From Niabella aurantiaca DSM 17617 (GTDB taxonomy: Bacteria; Bacteroidota; Bacteroidia; Chitinophagales; Chitinophagaceae), in NCBI RefSeq assembly GCF_000374125.1, contig NZ_KB893626.1, positions 124,001-188,000 on the forward strand: a DNA stretch of 64,000 nt. Direction: 5' to 3'. Every line of letters begins with the position of its first letter. The first letter of the stretch is position 1. Below are positions 52,671 to 63,400 of the stretch, one piece after another. Below the pieces are notes generated by a model. The model had not been told where the DNA came from and searched no databases. It saw only the letters and a list, made by a program, of their open reading frames with translations. Position numbers and translations under genes: made by a program.

Positions 52671-53678
52671 ATGGAATCTCCGATCATTGAACTGAAGGGG
52701 TTAACAAAGCGTTACCGTTCGCTCAAGGCTGTCGACAACCTGGACCTGACCATTTACAAAGGAGAGATCTTTGGGTTGCTGGGACCAAATGGAGCAGGAA
52801 AATCTACCACGATATTGATGATGCTGGGACTGACCGAACCCAGTGCCGGGATGGCGGTTGTGTGCGGGTTTAATGCCACCAAGAGCCCGATCCCCGTAAA
52901 AAAGAAAGTGGGATATATGCCGGATAATGTTGGTTTTTATAACAACATGACCGCATTGGAAAACCTGGTATATATTGGCCGGCTGAACGGTATCCCGGAA
53001 GGCGAAGTAAAAGAGCGTGCCCGGGATATGTTGGAGGATGTGGGCCTGGCGGGTGCTATGAATAAAAAAACAGCTACTTTTTCCCGGGGGATGAAACAGC
53101 GGCTGGGCCTGGCCGATGTACTTATCCGGCAACCGGAAGTGATTGTGCTGGATGAGCCAACATTAGGGATCGACCCGAGCGGGGTAAAAGATTTTCTGGC
53201 GCTCATAAAGCAGCTGAGCCGGCAGCAGGGACTAACGGTGTTATTGTCTTCACATCATCTGCACCAGGTACAACAGGTTTGCGACCGTGTAGGCATTTTT
53301 GTAGGCGGGAAGTTGCTGGCCGAAGGCAATATTGATACACTGGCCGGGAACCTCTTTGCCAGCGAACCTTTTGCGGTGGAAGTAACGGTTAAAGACCTGG
53401 TTCCTGCAGACCTTGAAACGGCATTGCTACAAATAGAAACCATCAAAAAGGTCCTGGTAAATGACCGGGTTCTGCAGATCTCCGGCAGCGCAGACATCAC
53501 ACCGGATATTGTGCGCTTTCTTGTTCATAAGGGTGTAGACATTATGGATGTCCGGCGCCGCTCTTATGGCCTGGATGAGATTTATGAACGTTATTTTGAA
53601 ACCAATTTAAACGAAAACAGTTCCAGTGAAAAATCCAGCGGTTTATTTCAAAGGTCTTTTTTCAGAAAACGCAAGTAG
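52671..53678 (+). CDS. ABC transporter ATP-binding protein
   Basis: 335 aa ABC ATPase of the NatA/CcmA/NosF group. Walker A GPNGAGKST, Q-loop near MPDNVGFYNNMT, signature FSRGMKQR, Walker B VIVLDEPT and H-loop SSHHLHQV. The C-terminal extension (about residues 225-335) is of the DUF4162/CcmA type with RRRSYGLDEIYERYF. Its last 53 bases overlap the permease start, so the two are coupled. It drives the ABC-2 permease that follows; the direction is probably export. Confidence 0.9.
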   Translation: MESPIIELKGLTKRYRSLKAVDNLDLTIYKGEIFGLLGPNGAGKSTTILMMLGLTEPSAGMAVVCGFNATKSPIPVKKKVGYMPDNVGFYNNMTALENLVYIGRLNGIPEGEVKERARDMLEDVGLAGAMNKKTATFSRGMKQRLGLADVLIRQPEVIVLDEPTLGIDPSGVKDFLALIKQLSRQQGLTVLLSSHHLHQVQQVCDRVGIFVGGKLLAEGNIDTLAGNLFASEPFAVEVTVKDLVPADLETALLQIETIKKVLVNDRVLQISGSADITPDIVRFLVHKGVDIMDVRRRSYGLDEIYERYFETNLNENSSSEKSSGLFQRSFFRKRK

Positions 53679-54645
53679 CCGGAGCGCACAGACCGGCGAC
53701 CGGCCGTTTTCCGTAATTGTGCGTAAAGAGATTGCAGATCATATACGAAGCTGGCGGTTTATCATACTGCTGGCTATTGTGTTGCTTACATTTTTAGGAT
53801 CCATGTATGTTTCGCTGTCCAATATTTACAAGGCTACCACAAATGTGGAGGATCCTGACCGGTTGTTCCTGTATCTGAAGCTGCTGACGATCACAGATAA
53901 CACCCTGCCGCCTTTTCACATTTTTGTGGGTTTCCTGGGGCCTTTGCTGGGCATTGGCCTCGGATTTGATGCGGTCAATGCAGAACAGAATAACGGAACA
54001 CTGATCCGCCTGCTGGCGCAGCCGGTGTACCGGGATAACCTGCTGCTGGCAAAATTCACCGGCGCACTCGTGGTCATCAGCGCGCTTTTTTTATCGCTGG
54101 GTTTGCTGATGATCGGCGGCGGGCTCATTATTACCGGCGTTCGTATGGAACCACAGGAGTTCCTGCGCATTCTTTGTTTCATTGTACTCACCATTGTATA
54201 TATTGGATTTTGGCTGAACCTTTCCATCCTGCTCTCTGTAATTTTTAAACAGGCCGCAACTTCCGCACTAACGGCCATTGGTATCTGGCTGTTCTTTACC
54301 GTTTTTTACCAGATGATCATGAGTCTTGTGATCAAGGCCCTTTTACCTGACCCGGCATTGCTTTTGCCGGAGGAGGTGGCCGGTTATAATCATACCATCA
54401 TGACCTTTATGAGGTTGGTTCCCAGTCAGCTGTATGAAGACGGTACCACCACCCTCCTCATGCCTTCGGTAAGGAGCCTGGGGCCGTTGTCGATGGAACA
54501 GATGTCCGGTGCCATTCCCGCTCCGCTTTCGCTCAGGGAAAGCCTTTTAATTGTATGGCCTCAGCTATGCGGCCTGCTGGCAGCAACCCTGCTTTGTTTT
54601 GCGCTGGCCTACCATCGCTTTATGCGAAGAGAAATCCGCAACTGA
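53626..54645 (+). CDS. ABC-2 type permease
   Basis: 339 aa with six predicted membrane helices (for example FIILLAIVLLTFLGSMYVSL, IFVGFLGPLLGIGLGFDAVN, GALVVISALFLSLGLLMIGG). The FDAVNAEQNNGTLIRLLAQP segment is the family signature of NosY/ABC-2 permeases. The GTG start at 53626 overlaps the ATPase gene; a later GTG at 53719 is possible but would cut the basic N-terminal cytoplasmic part. Works with the preceding ATPase and the NEW3 protein. Confidence 0.85.
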   Translation: MKNPAVYFKGLFSENASSRSAQTGDRPFSVIVRKEIADHIRSWRFIILLAIVLLTFLGSMYVSLSNIYKATTNVEDPDRLFLYLKLLTITDNTLPPFHIFVGFLGPLLGIGLGFDAVNAEQNNGTLIRLLAQPVYRDNLLLAKFTGALVVISALFLSLGLLMIGGGLIITGVRMEPQEFLRILCFIVLTIVYIGFWLNLSILLSVIFKQAATSALTAIGIWLFFTVFYQMIMSLVIKALLPDPALLLPEEVAGYNHTIMTFMRLVPSQLYEDGTTTLLMPSVRSLGPLSMEQMSGAIPAPLSLRESLLIVWPQLCGLLAATLLCFALAYHRFMRREIRN

Positions 54646-54878
54646 TTGCAGTGCCTTTATTGCACGCAAAAGTGCAGGAGTTCATACCAAGCAGCGGTTT
54701 TACAGGCAGCGCATTCCTGTTTCTGTGGCTTTATTTCTAATTTCGCAATCCGGGGCCTGTACCTTTGAACAAGACGGGTGTTGCATTGTTTTTAAAAATT
54801 TAAAGTAAAACGGTGCATCGTTCGTTTTCAATAAAGGCAGTTCGGGTCCGGTGTATCATCCCCCGCGTGTAAAAGTAT

Positions 54879-56630
54879 ATGACACAGAAAACAGCAGACG
54901 TCCATAAAACAGTAAAGCCCAGCATGTTTGCCATGCTAAAGCCCTACAGGAGGCTTGTTTTTGTATTACTGATCCTGGCATTGTTCAGCAATGGGTTAAA
55001 TCTTGTGATCCCCAAATTGATACAATCGGCTATTGATGATTTTTCGCATCAGCGCTTTGAGATGCGGCGGCTGGTGCTTTACTTTTCAGGTGCATCGGTG
55101 CTGATCCTGGCGCTTACGTATTGCCAGAGCCTGGTACAGGCATATGTTTCAGAAAAAGTAGCCCGGGACCTGCGAACACAGCTGGCTGACAAGATCTCAA
55201 GGCAAACACATGCATTTATTCAGGATACCGGTCCAAATAAACTGCTCACCAATATTACCTCGGATGTGAATGCGGTAAAGATGTTCGTGTCGCAGGCCAT
55301 TGTCAACATCATATCGTCTGTGGTGCTGATCGTGGGCACGGCAGTCCTGCTGCTCAGCATCAACTGGCGGCTGGGGTTGATCGTGCTCTGCGTGATCCCC
55401 ATCATAGGGCTTGCCTTTATCTTTGTTTTCAGGAAAATAAGAACGCTTTTCAGGCGGTCGCAGGAGGTGATCGATAAGCTGAATAAAACCATCAATGAAT
55501 CCATCCTGGGTGCGGCGCTGATCCGGGTGCTGAACGCGCAGTTCCAGGAATACAACAAGTTCATGGAAGCCAGCGGCGAGGCAAAAAATCTCGGACTTTC
55601 CATCCTGAAGCTGTTTGCCACGCTGATCCCGATCATTGTATTTACGGCCAACCTGGCGATACTTTCGGTAGTAGCGGTTGGCGGATATTATGCCATCGAA
55701 GGCTCTATGACCATGGGGGAATTTGCGGCCTTTAACAGCTACATTGCCATCCTGATCTTCCCCATTTTGCTGATCGGATTTATGAGCAACCTGATTGCAC
55801 GCTCGTCGGCTTCCTATGGCCGCATCTATCAGGTACTTCATGCTCCCGATACGGAAACGGGGGGTAGTGTTGAGCGGCAGCTGGAAGGGAACATTGAGGT
55901 AAAAGGGCTGACCGTGCTCTTTGGTGAAAAAAAAGCACTGGACAATATTTCGTTCCGTGTGAAGGCGGGTTCCCGTACGGCCGTCATCGGGCCAACGGCT
56001 GCAGGCAAAACACAATTGTTCTATGCATTAACCACATTGATCAGGGCACAGGAGGGGGCGATCTATTACGACGACATCCCTTTGGAAACTTATAACCAGG
56101 AAGTGCTGCTCCGGCAGATTGGCCTGGTATTCCAGGATGCTATTATTTTTAATATGAGCCTACGGGAAAACATCGCCTTCAACGCCGGCGTTTCGGAAGA
56201 AGCCTTGCAAAAAGCGGTACGCACGGCAGAACTCTCTGATTTTGTAGCTACCCTTCCCCGGGGGCTGGATACCGAGGTAGCTGAGCGGGGTCTCAGCCTG
56301 TCGGGCGGGCAGAAGCAGCGGATCATGCTGGCGCGGGCGCTGGCCGGCAATCCGAAAATTTTATTGCTGGACGAATTTACTGCCCGGGTAGACCGGAACA
56401 CCGAGCAACGGATATGGAAGAACGTAGCGGAGCATTATCCCGGCATTACCGTTGTTTCCATTACCCAGAACCTGGAACCGGTGGAAGACTATGAGCAAAT
56501 CATCCTGCTGATGGAAGGGGAGCTGGTGGCGATGGGCACCCATGCACAATTGCTGCAGACCAATCCCGAATACAACCAGATCCTGCAGAGCCAGCAAAGC
56601 CTGAACAATTATCAAACAACAGAAGCGTAA
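54879..56630 (+). CDS. ABC exporter half-transporter, first of a pair
   Basis: 583 aa fused membrane-ATPase protein. Six helices span about residues 20-310. The nucleotide-binding domain has Walker A GPTAAGKT, signature LSGGQKQR and Walker B ILLLDEF. The H-loop histidine is replaced by glutamine (SITQNL, Q530). The next gene starts 5 bases later and encodes a second half with a degenerate signature. Together they fit a heterodimeric MsbA-like/BmrCD-type exporter with one weak ATP site. Possible cargo: lipids, drugs or peptides. Confidence 0.9.
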   Translation: MTQKTADVHKTVKPSMFAMLKPYRRLVFVLLILALFSNGLNLVIPKLIQSAIDDFSHQRFEMRRLVLYFSGASVLILALTYCQSLVQAYVSEKVARDLRTQLADKISRQTHAFIQDTGPNKLLTNITSDVNAVKMFVSQAIVNIISSVVLIVGTAVLLLSINWRLGLIVLCVIPIIGLAFIFVFRKIRTLFRRSQEVIDKLNKTINESILGAALIRVLNAQFQEYNKFMEASGEAKNLGLSILKLFATLIPIIVFTANLAILSVVAVGGYYAIEGSMTMGEFAAFNSYIAILIFPILLIGFMSNLIARSSASYGRIYQVLHAPDTETGGSVERQLEGNIEVKGLTVLFGEKKALDNISFRVKAGSRTAVIGPTAAGKTQLFYALTTLIRAQEGAIYYDDIPLETYNQEVLLRQIGLVFQDAIIFNMSLRENIAFNAGVSEEALQKAVRTAELSDFVATLPRGLDTEVAERGLSLSGGQKQRIMLARALAGNPKILLLDEFTARVDRNTEQRIWKNVAEHYPGITVVSITQNLEPVEDYEQIILLMEGELVAMGTHAQLLQTNPEYNQILQSQQSLNNYQTTEA

Positions 56631-56635
56631 ATAAA

Positions 56636-58417
56636 ATGCAGGAGCAACACGGGGATGAGCAAACGGATTATAACCTGGACACAGAACAAAAGAGTTCTGC
56701 AGGCGCGGCATTGCGCAAGATGTTCCGGTTTATGAGGGGAGAAAAAAAGAGCCTCCTGGCCGCTTTTTTTGTAATGATGCTGAATGCAGGTATTACCATG
56801 CTGACACCCTACCTGATCGGGTATATTGTGGATCATTTTATCCTTAAAAAGCAATATGGACCTTTAATGCAATACAGCGCATTGCTGCTGGGTATCTATG
56901 TTGTGTGGGCCGGTACCGAGTACCTGCAGGCCAAGCTGATGGGGAGTGTGGGGCAGCGCATGCTGTATCTGCTGCGGAACGAGGTGTTTAATAAGCTACA
57001 GCAATTGCCGGTTGCTTTTTTTAACAGCAACCGCTCCGGTGACCTGATCTCACGGATCAATAACGATACAGATACGGTGAACCAGTTTTTTTCCCAGTCG
57101 CTGATGCGGTTTATGGACAGTATCTTTTCCATGATCGGGGTAGCGGTGTTTGTATTATCTATTCACTGGAAGCTGGGTGCGGCGGCATTGTTGCCTGCTG
57201 TGCTGATCCTGCTTTTTGTACTGCTGGTTTCTCCCTGGGTAAAGAAAAAGAACGCGGCCAGTTTAAAGGCCAACGGCGGACTGAGCGCCAATGTACAGGA
57301 GGGGTTGCATAATTTTAAAACCATTATTGCTTTTAACCGGCGCGATTATTTCCGGGAACGTTTTCAAAAAGCCAACGAAATCAGTTATAAAACAGCGGTA
57401 AGTTCCGGTGTTGCCAACAGCCTGTTTACGCCCGTGTTCGGCTTTTTTTCCAACCTGGCCCAGCTACTGGTGCTGGGACTGGGTATTTACCTGATCCTTA
57501 ACGGGCAGTTTACACTGGGTCTGCTGATCAGCTTTATGACCTATGTGCAGCTTTTTTACCGGCCGCTGCGCGAGCTGGCTGCATTGTGGGCCAGCTTTCA
57601 AACAGCGCTGGCGGCCTGGGATCGGATCTCTGTGATCCTTTCCCGGCGATCGAATCTGCCGGTAACGGATAAAAAGGCTGCCATGGCCCCGGCATCAGAT
57701 ACCGTTATGACCTTTAAGGATGTTTCCTTCAGGTATCCCGGTGGTAAGAACGTGCTGCATGGCATTAACTTTAATATGCAGCGCGGCAAAACCTACGCGC
57801 TGGTGGGGCCTACAGGGGGAGGAAAGAGCACAACGGCTGCGCTGATCGCACGTTTATATGACCCTTCCGAAGGAATGGTGCTTTTGAACGGGCAGGATAT
57901 CCGTTCCTATACCGCAGAAGAACGTACCCGCGAGATCGGATTTATTTTACAGGAACCGTTCTTATTTACAGGAACGCTCCGGGAAAACATCCTTTATGGA
58001 AACACCGCATTGTATGGGCTGGATGATGCACAGCTGCTGCAGGCGATCGGTGATGCAGGATTAAATGACCTGCTCTCCCGGTTTGATGAAGGATTGCAAA
58101 CCCGGCTGGTAAGTACGGCAGATGCCGTCAGTCTGGGGCAAAAGCAACTGATCGCCTTTATACGGGCCGTACTACGCAAACCTCCGATCGTGATCCTGGA
58201 TGAAGCGACCGCTAATATTGACACGGTAACCGAAAAGATCCTGGAGGAGATCCTGGAGAAGCTGCCGGAGACCACCACAAAGATCATCATTGCCCACCGG
58301 CTGAATACGATCGAAAACGCTGACGAGATCTTCTTCGTTAATGCCGGCGAAGTGATCCCGGCGGGTACCCTCGAACATGCAATGGATATGCTGTTGCAGC
58401 ATAAACGGGCGAGCTAA
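56636..58417 (+). CDS. ABC exporter half-transporter, second of a pair
   Basis: 593 aa fused membrane-ATPase protein. Membrane part about residues 40-330. Walker A GPTGGGKST, Walker B IVILDEAT and H-loop IIAHRLNTIE are canonical. The signature is degenerate: V-S499-L500-G501-Q502 in place of LSGGQ. Paired with the preceding subunit, one composite site has Walker A of subunit 1 with this weak signature, and the other has Walker A here with LSGGQ of subunit 1. This is the usual asymmetry of heterodimeric ABC exporters. 5 bases separate the genes. Confidence 0.9.
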   Translation: MQEQHGDEQTDYNLDTEQKSSAGAALRKMFRFMRGEKKSLLAAFFVMMLNAGITMLTPYLIGYIVDHFILKKQYGPLMQYSALLLGIYVVWAGTEYLQAKLMGSVGQRMLYLLRNEVFNKLQQLPVAFFNSNRSGDLISRINNDTDTVNQFFSQSLMRFMDSIFSMIGVAVFVLSIHWKLGAAALLPAVLILLFVLLVSPWVKKKNAASLKANGGLSANVQEGLHNFKTIIAFNRRDYFRERFQKANEISYKTAVSSGVANSLFTPVFGFFSNLAQLLVLGLGIYLILNGQFTLGLLISFMTYVQLFYRPLRELAALWASFQTALAAWDRISVILSRRSNLPVTDKKAAMAPASDTVMTFKDVSFRYPGGKNVLHGINFNMQRGKTYALVGPTGGGKSTTAALIARLYDPSEGMVLLNGQDIRSYTAEERTREIGFILQEPFLFTGTLRENILYGNTALYGLDDAQLLQAIGDAGLNDLLSRFDEGLQTRLVSTADAVSLGQKQLIAFIRAVLRKPPIVILDEATANIDTVTEKILEEILEKLPETTTKIIIAHRLNTIENADEIFFVNAGEVIPAGTLEHAMDMLLQHKRAS

Positions 58418-58579
58418 GGAGTAAGCGGTTTTTCAACACAGCAAAATATTTCAATTAAAAATGATGCATCCTTAGGAAGGACCGGAGTTGTTTGATGCGT
58501 TATAACCAACAGCAAGGGCGGTGCAAAAATGGTTTGAACAGCTCCACCTCTTCTAAGGGTACTGCATTACAGGGGAAGT

Positions 58580-59992
58580 CTATTTTTTTGAAGTGGGACA
58601 GGCAAAATCTGTTATCTTAAATTTCCCCGAATCTTTAATGGCTTTAAAGCCGCCCTGCACATCAACCACATTGTCAAAACCACGTGCTTTTAAAATAGAG
58701 GAGAAAACCATGGAGCGATATCCCCCGGCGCAATGCACATAGACCGGCTGGTTCCGGTCGATGGCAGCGATGTGATGGTTGATATAGTCCAGTGGCAGAT
58801 TCTCTGCGCCCGCAACGTGCTCCGCATCGTACTCGCTCTCTTTGCGTACGTCTATGATATGCGGATTTTCAACAGCTGCTAAAGCGTCTGCCGGAATGCT
58901 TTCAATATGGTCGGTTTCTTTTCCGGCCTTCTTCCATGCTTCCATGCCGCCCTTCAGGTAGCCGATGCTGTGATCGTAACCAACGCGGGCCAGTCGTGTA
59001 ACGACTTCTTCTTCGCGGCCTTCATCGGCAATGATCAGGATCTCCTGCCTCAGATCAGGGATCAGGGTACCTACCCAAACGGCAAAGCTGCCATCGATGC
59101 CAATATTGATCGAGTTGGGAATAAAGGCCTTTGCAAAGTCCTGCGGTGCACGGGTGTCCAGCATAATGGCCCCGGTGTGGTTGGCTGCTTCTTCAAAAGC
59201 ATCCGGGTCCAGCGCATGATTGCCCCGTTCCAGCACTTCATCAACACTGTCGTATCCCTCAATATTCATTTTTACATTTTCCGGAAAATATTGAGGAGGC
59301 TCTGTGAGACCGTCGGTAACGGTAGCAATAAACGCTTCACGGGTCAGCTGGGGATTCAGGGCATAGTTCACTTTTTTCTGATGCCCCAGGGTGTCCGATG
59401 TTTCACGGCTCATATTTTTACCACAGGCACTGCCTGCGCCATGAGCGGGGTAAACGATCAGGTCATCCGGCAGCGGCATGATCTTATTCCGCAGGGAATC
59501 GAACAGCAGACCTGCCAGCTTTTCTTTTGTAAGATCTCCGGCTATTTTTTGTGCCAGGTCGGGCCGGCCTACATCGCCGATAAATAAGGTGTCTCCGGTG
59601 AAGATAGCAGTTTCCTTTCCCGCTTCATCCATCAATAAATAAACGGCGCTTTCCAGGGTGTGGCCCGGTGTATGCAGCACTTTTATGGTAACATCGCCAA
59701 TGTGAAAGCGTGCTCCGTCTTCGGCAATATATGCATCATATCCCAGGTGGGCGTTGGTAGGGCCAAGAACGATCTGCGCGCCGGTTTTTGCCGCCAGGTC
59801 CACGTGGCCACTCACAAAATCCGCATGAAAATGGGTTTCAAATATATACCGGATGATAACCCCGTCCTTTGCCGCCCGGTCAATATAGGGCTGTACTTCC
59901 CGCAGGGGATCAATGATAGCTGCCTCTCCTTTTGATGAAATATAATAAGCTCCCTGCGCCAGGCATCCGGTATAGATCTGTTCTATTTTCAT
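58580..59992 (-). CDS. Persulfide dioxygenase-like MBL fold with two rhodanese domains
   Basis: 470 aa fusion. The start is the ATG of MKIEQIYTGCLAQGAYY; one 7 codons earlier is possible. The N-terminal metallo-beta-lactamase domain (1-230) has H54-F-H56-A-D58 ... H63 and GAGSACGKN, a pattern of ETHE1-like persulfide dioxygenases with one iron. The first rhodanese domain (about 265-360) has no catalytic cysteine (IIADEGREEE). The second (about 375-465) has the active loop HCAGGYRS. Likely role: oxidation of persulfide sulfur with transfer to or from sulfite or thiosulfate, for sulfide detoxification. Cytoplasmic. Confidence 0.88.
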   Translation of the reverse strand: MKIEQIYTGCLAQGAYYISSKGEAAIIDPLREVQPYIDRAAKDGVIIRYIFETHFHADFVSGHVDLAAKTGAQIVLGPTNAHLGYDAYIAEDGARFHIGDVTIKVLHTPGHTLESAVYLLMDEAGKETAIFTGDTLFIGDVGRPDLAQKIAGDLTKEKLAGLLFDSLRNKIMPLPDDLIVYPAHGAGSACGKNMSRETSDTLGHQKKVNYALNPQLTREAFIATVTDGLTEPPQYFPENVKMNIEGYDSVDEVLERGNHALDPDAFEEAANHTGAIMLDTRAPQDFAKAFIPNSINIGIDGSFAVWVGTLIPDLRQEILIIADEGREEEVVTRLARVGYDHSIGYLKGGMEAWKKAGKETDHIESIPADALAAVENPHIIDVRKESEYDAEHVAGAENLPLDYINHHIAAIDRNQPVYVHCAGGYRSMVFSSILKARGFDNVVDVQGGFKAIKDSGKFKITDFACPTSKK

Positions 59993-60013
59993 ACACACTG
60001 TTTTAGGATGCAA

Positions 60014-60492
60014 AGATCGTCATTTATCATGAATCCCTGTTTTTGCCCATCTGCCCCCGAGAGGCATCTTTGTTTTTATATGAGGCGCACTAAAATATAG
60101 CGGGTATAATTTTTTTTATCCATCCGCGAAATTTTTTTCGTTTTTTCAAAAAGTAATTTATATTTGGTTATTGTATTTTTATTACTAAACCAAAGGACGA
60201 TTGTATCGCTTTATCTGTTAAGGCCATATTTACAGATTGCATTGCCGGATTCTATTTTCAATTTTAAAGTTGATCCAACTTTTTGCTGACAATAGCTTTT
60301 GGGCATAAAAGGTTATTTAGCCGGTCACTGGCAAATAGTGACCCGGCTTACAGGGAAATGTATTTTATGATCGGGTGATCCTGGTATCGTCGGGACCATC
60401 ATGGTATCTTATTGATTTGTTTAAGAAATTAAACGGATCCTCCCTTCACAAACGATTGGTTAGATAGATTTTTTTTAAATAAAAACTGACTC
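60014..60492. promoter_or_regulatory. Long promoter region of the SusC gene
   Basis: 478 bases, AT-rich, with no gene. TATATTTG at 60159-60166 matches the -7 consensus TAnnTTTG, but no convincing -33 TTG precedes it and it is 326 bases from the SusC start, so a long leader would follow. No clear palindrome of regulator type and no anti-sigma/sigma pair was found beside it. Confidence 0.35.
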
Positions 60493-63400
60493 ATGTTTAA
60501 AAATAAGAGCACCCGCTGCCTGGGTGGAATTTATTTGAGTAAGCGTTTACTGTTGCCGGCGATTCTATTGCTGCTACTTTCATCGTCGTTGTTGGCGCAA
60601 AACAAAGGCATCTCTGTTGACGGCAATAAAACGGTAAAAGAAGCTTTAAAGATCATCGAAAGTCAGTCTGCTGCACGGTTTATTTACGGTGAAGGGTTTT
60701 TAGATTATGATAAAACCGTGCAACTGAGTTTAAAGGATGCAACCATTGAGGAGGCGCTCAGGCAAGTGCTTGCCGGACAAAAGGTGCAGTATCTGAAACA
60801 GGACAATGGTGTTTTTATTTTCAAACCGGCAACGGATGCTCCTGAAACAGCTGTTGCTACGGAAACTTCGGGTAAAACACTGCTGGTACGCGGTACAGTG
60901 CAGGACAAGACGGGATCTGTTATGTCCAGTGTATCGGTAAGTATCAAGGGAAGCACCAACGCGGTCATTACCAATACAAAAGGCGAATTTAATATCCGGG
61001 CCAGCCTGTATGACAGCCTGGAGTTTTCTTTTGTTGGGTACAAGTCAAAAACGGTATTCGTGGCCGATACGAAACCGATGACCATCATTATGGAAGGGGA
61101 AGTGGGAAGCTTGAATGAGGTTTCGGTAGTGGCTTATTCCCGGCAGAAAAAAGCGAGCGTACTGGGATCGATAACAACCATCAAACCCGAAGAGCTGAAG
61201 ATCCCCAGCAGCAATCTTACAGCCGCGCTTGCCGGCCGTGTGGCGGGAATGATATCGTACCAGCGGAGCGGAGAGCCGGGCAATGACAATGCCAACTTCT
61301 TTATACGGGGGATCACCACTTTTGGCGCAGATGCAAAAAAAGATCCCCTCATCCTGATCGACGGTATTGAGCTGGGACCGGACGACCTGGCACGGCTCAA
61401 TACGGATGATATTAACAGCTTCAGCATTATGAAAGATGCCACCGCTACATCGCTCTATGGTGCAAGAGGTGCCAATGGAGTGATACTGGTAACCACCAAA
61501 GAAGGCCGGGAAGGAAAGGTGCAGCTCAGCGCAAGGCTGGAAAGCTCATTGTCCTCCCCAACAAGAAAAGTGGAAATTGCCGACCCGGTTACGTTTATGC
61601 GCATGCAAAATGAAGCGGTTAAAACAAGAGATCCGCTTGGTCTTGCTATTTATTCCGAAGAAAAGATCACCATGACCGAACGGGGCATGCATTCGGATAT
61701 TTACCCTGCCACGGACTGGAATAAAGCCATGTTCCGGGATCAGATCATGAACAACCGGGTGAATTTAAGTTTACGGGGCGGGGGAAGTGTGGCCCGGTAT
61801 TATGTGGGCGCCAGTGTAACCAAGGATAATGGGAATCTGATCGTAGACAAGCGGAACAATTTTAACTCCAACATCAAGCTGATGAAGTACCAGTTCCGGA
61901 CGAATATCAACGTGAACCTGACAAAGACCACAGAAATGATCACCCGGTTCGCATCGACCTTTGACGATTATACCGGTCCCATCGATGGGGGAGCTTCCAT
62001 GTACCGGAAAGTAATGCAAACAAACCCGGTATGGTTTAAGCCATACTACGCACCCGATTCCGCATTTGCTTATGCCAAGCATATCCTTTTTGGCAATGTT
62101 GATAATGCAAACTACCTGAACCCCTATGCGGAGGTCCTGAGAGGTTACCGGGACTACAGCAAGAATACCATGTTTGTGACCTTTGAGTTCAAGCAGAACC
62201 TGAAAGCTATTTTAAAAGGACTGACGGCACGCACCCTGATCAATTTTGACCGGTTCTCGGAATACAATGTTACCCGGGCCTATTTCCCTTTTTATTATAA
62301 CCTGAAGTCCTTTGATCTCGTCAATGATACCTATACATTAAGAAGACTGAATCCTACATCGGGTACAGAAACCATCAATTACATGCCCGGTCAGCGGTTT
62401 ATCAATAATGTATTCTATTCCGAAAGCGCTGTTGAATACAATGGCAGCTTTGGAAAGCATTCCATCAACGACCTGCTGGTGTTCACGATCCGCCAGGAAA
62501 AAAAGGGCATCGCAGAGAACCTGCAGATGTCGCTGCCCAGCAGGAATGTGGGCCTTGCAGGCCGCTTTGCCTACAACTATGATACCCGGTATTTTGCAGA
62601 GCTGAACTTTGGCTACAATGCATCTGAGCGGTTTGCGGTCAACAACCGCTGGGGTTTCTTCCCCTCCATCAGCGGGGGATGGATGCTTTCCAATGAAAAA
62701 TTCTTTGAGCCGCTTACTTCCGTATTCAAGCAGCTGAAGCTGAGGGGGTCTTACGGGATGGTAGGCAACGATGCCATTGGCAGTTACCTGGACCGGTTTT
62801 ACTATTTATCCGATGTAAATCTTTATGCACCTTATTTGGTAAACTGGGGGATCAATATGAATGAGAACCCTGGCGGCATCCGGGTGAACCGGTACGCCAA
62901 TGACCAGATCGGGTGGGAAACGGCCTATAAGGCCAACCTGGGGCTTGAAATAAATATGGTGAACGGGTTTTCGTCCATTATCGAAGTGTATAAGGAGCGG
63001 CGGAAGAATATCCTGCTTGGCCGTATCATTCCTTCTACGATGGGCATTATACCGGATGTGAAGGCGAACCTGGGTGAAGCGGAAGGAAAGGGCGTGGATG
63101 TGGAACTGAATTATGATAAAACCTTCAGCAATGGCTTGTGGGTGAGCGGAAGGGGAACATTTACCTATGCCACCAATAAGGTGTTGAAATGGGAAGAGCC
63201 GGACTATTCCAACACGCCCTGGAACTCTCGGGTGGGCCATCCCATCGGCCAGGTATGGGGCTATGTGGCCGACCGTTTGTTTATCGACTCACTGGAAGTA
63301 AAGAATTCACCGTTGCAAACCTTTGGAGCCTACAGCGCCGGCGATATCAAATACCATGATGTAAATGGGGATGGCAAGATCAATGGACTGGATATGGTAC

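Noticed and set aside
53626-53678. Frameshift between the ABC ATPase and permease genes
   Set aside because: Both frames give intact proteins with expected ends; a 53-base overlap with a GTG start is a normal coupling arrangement.
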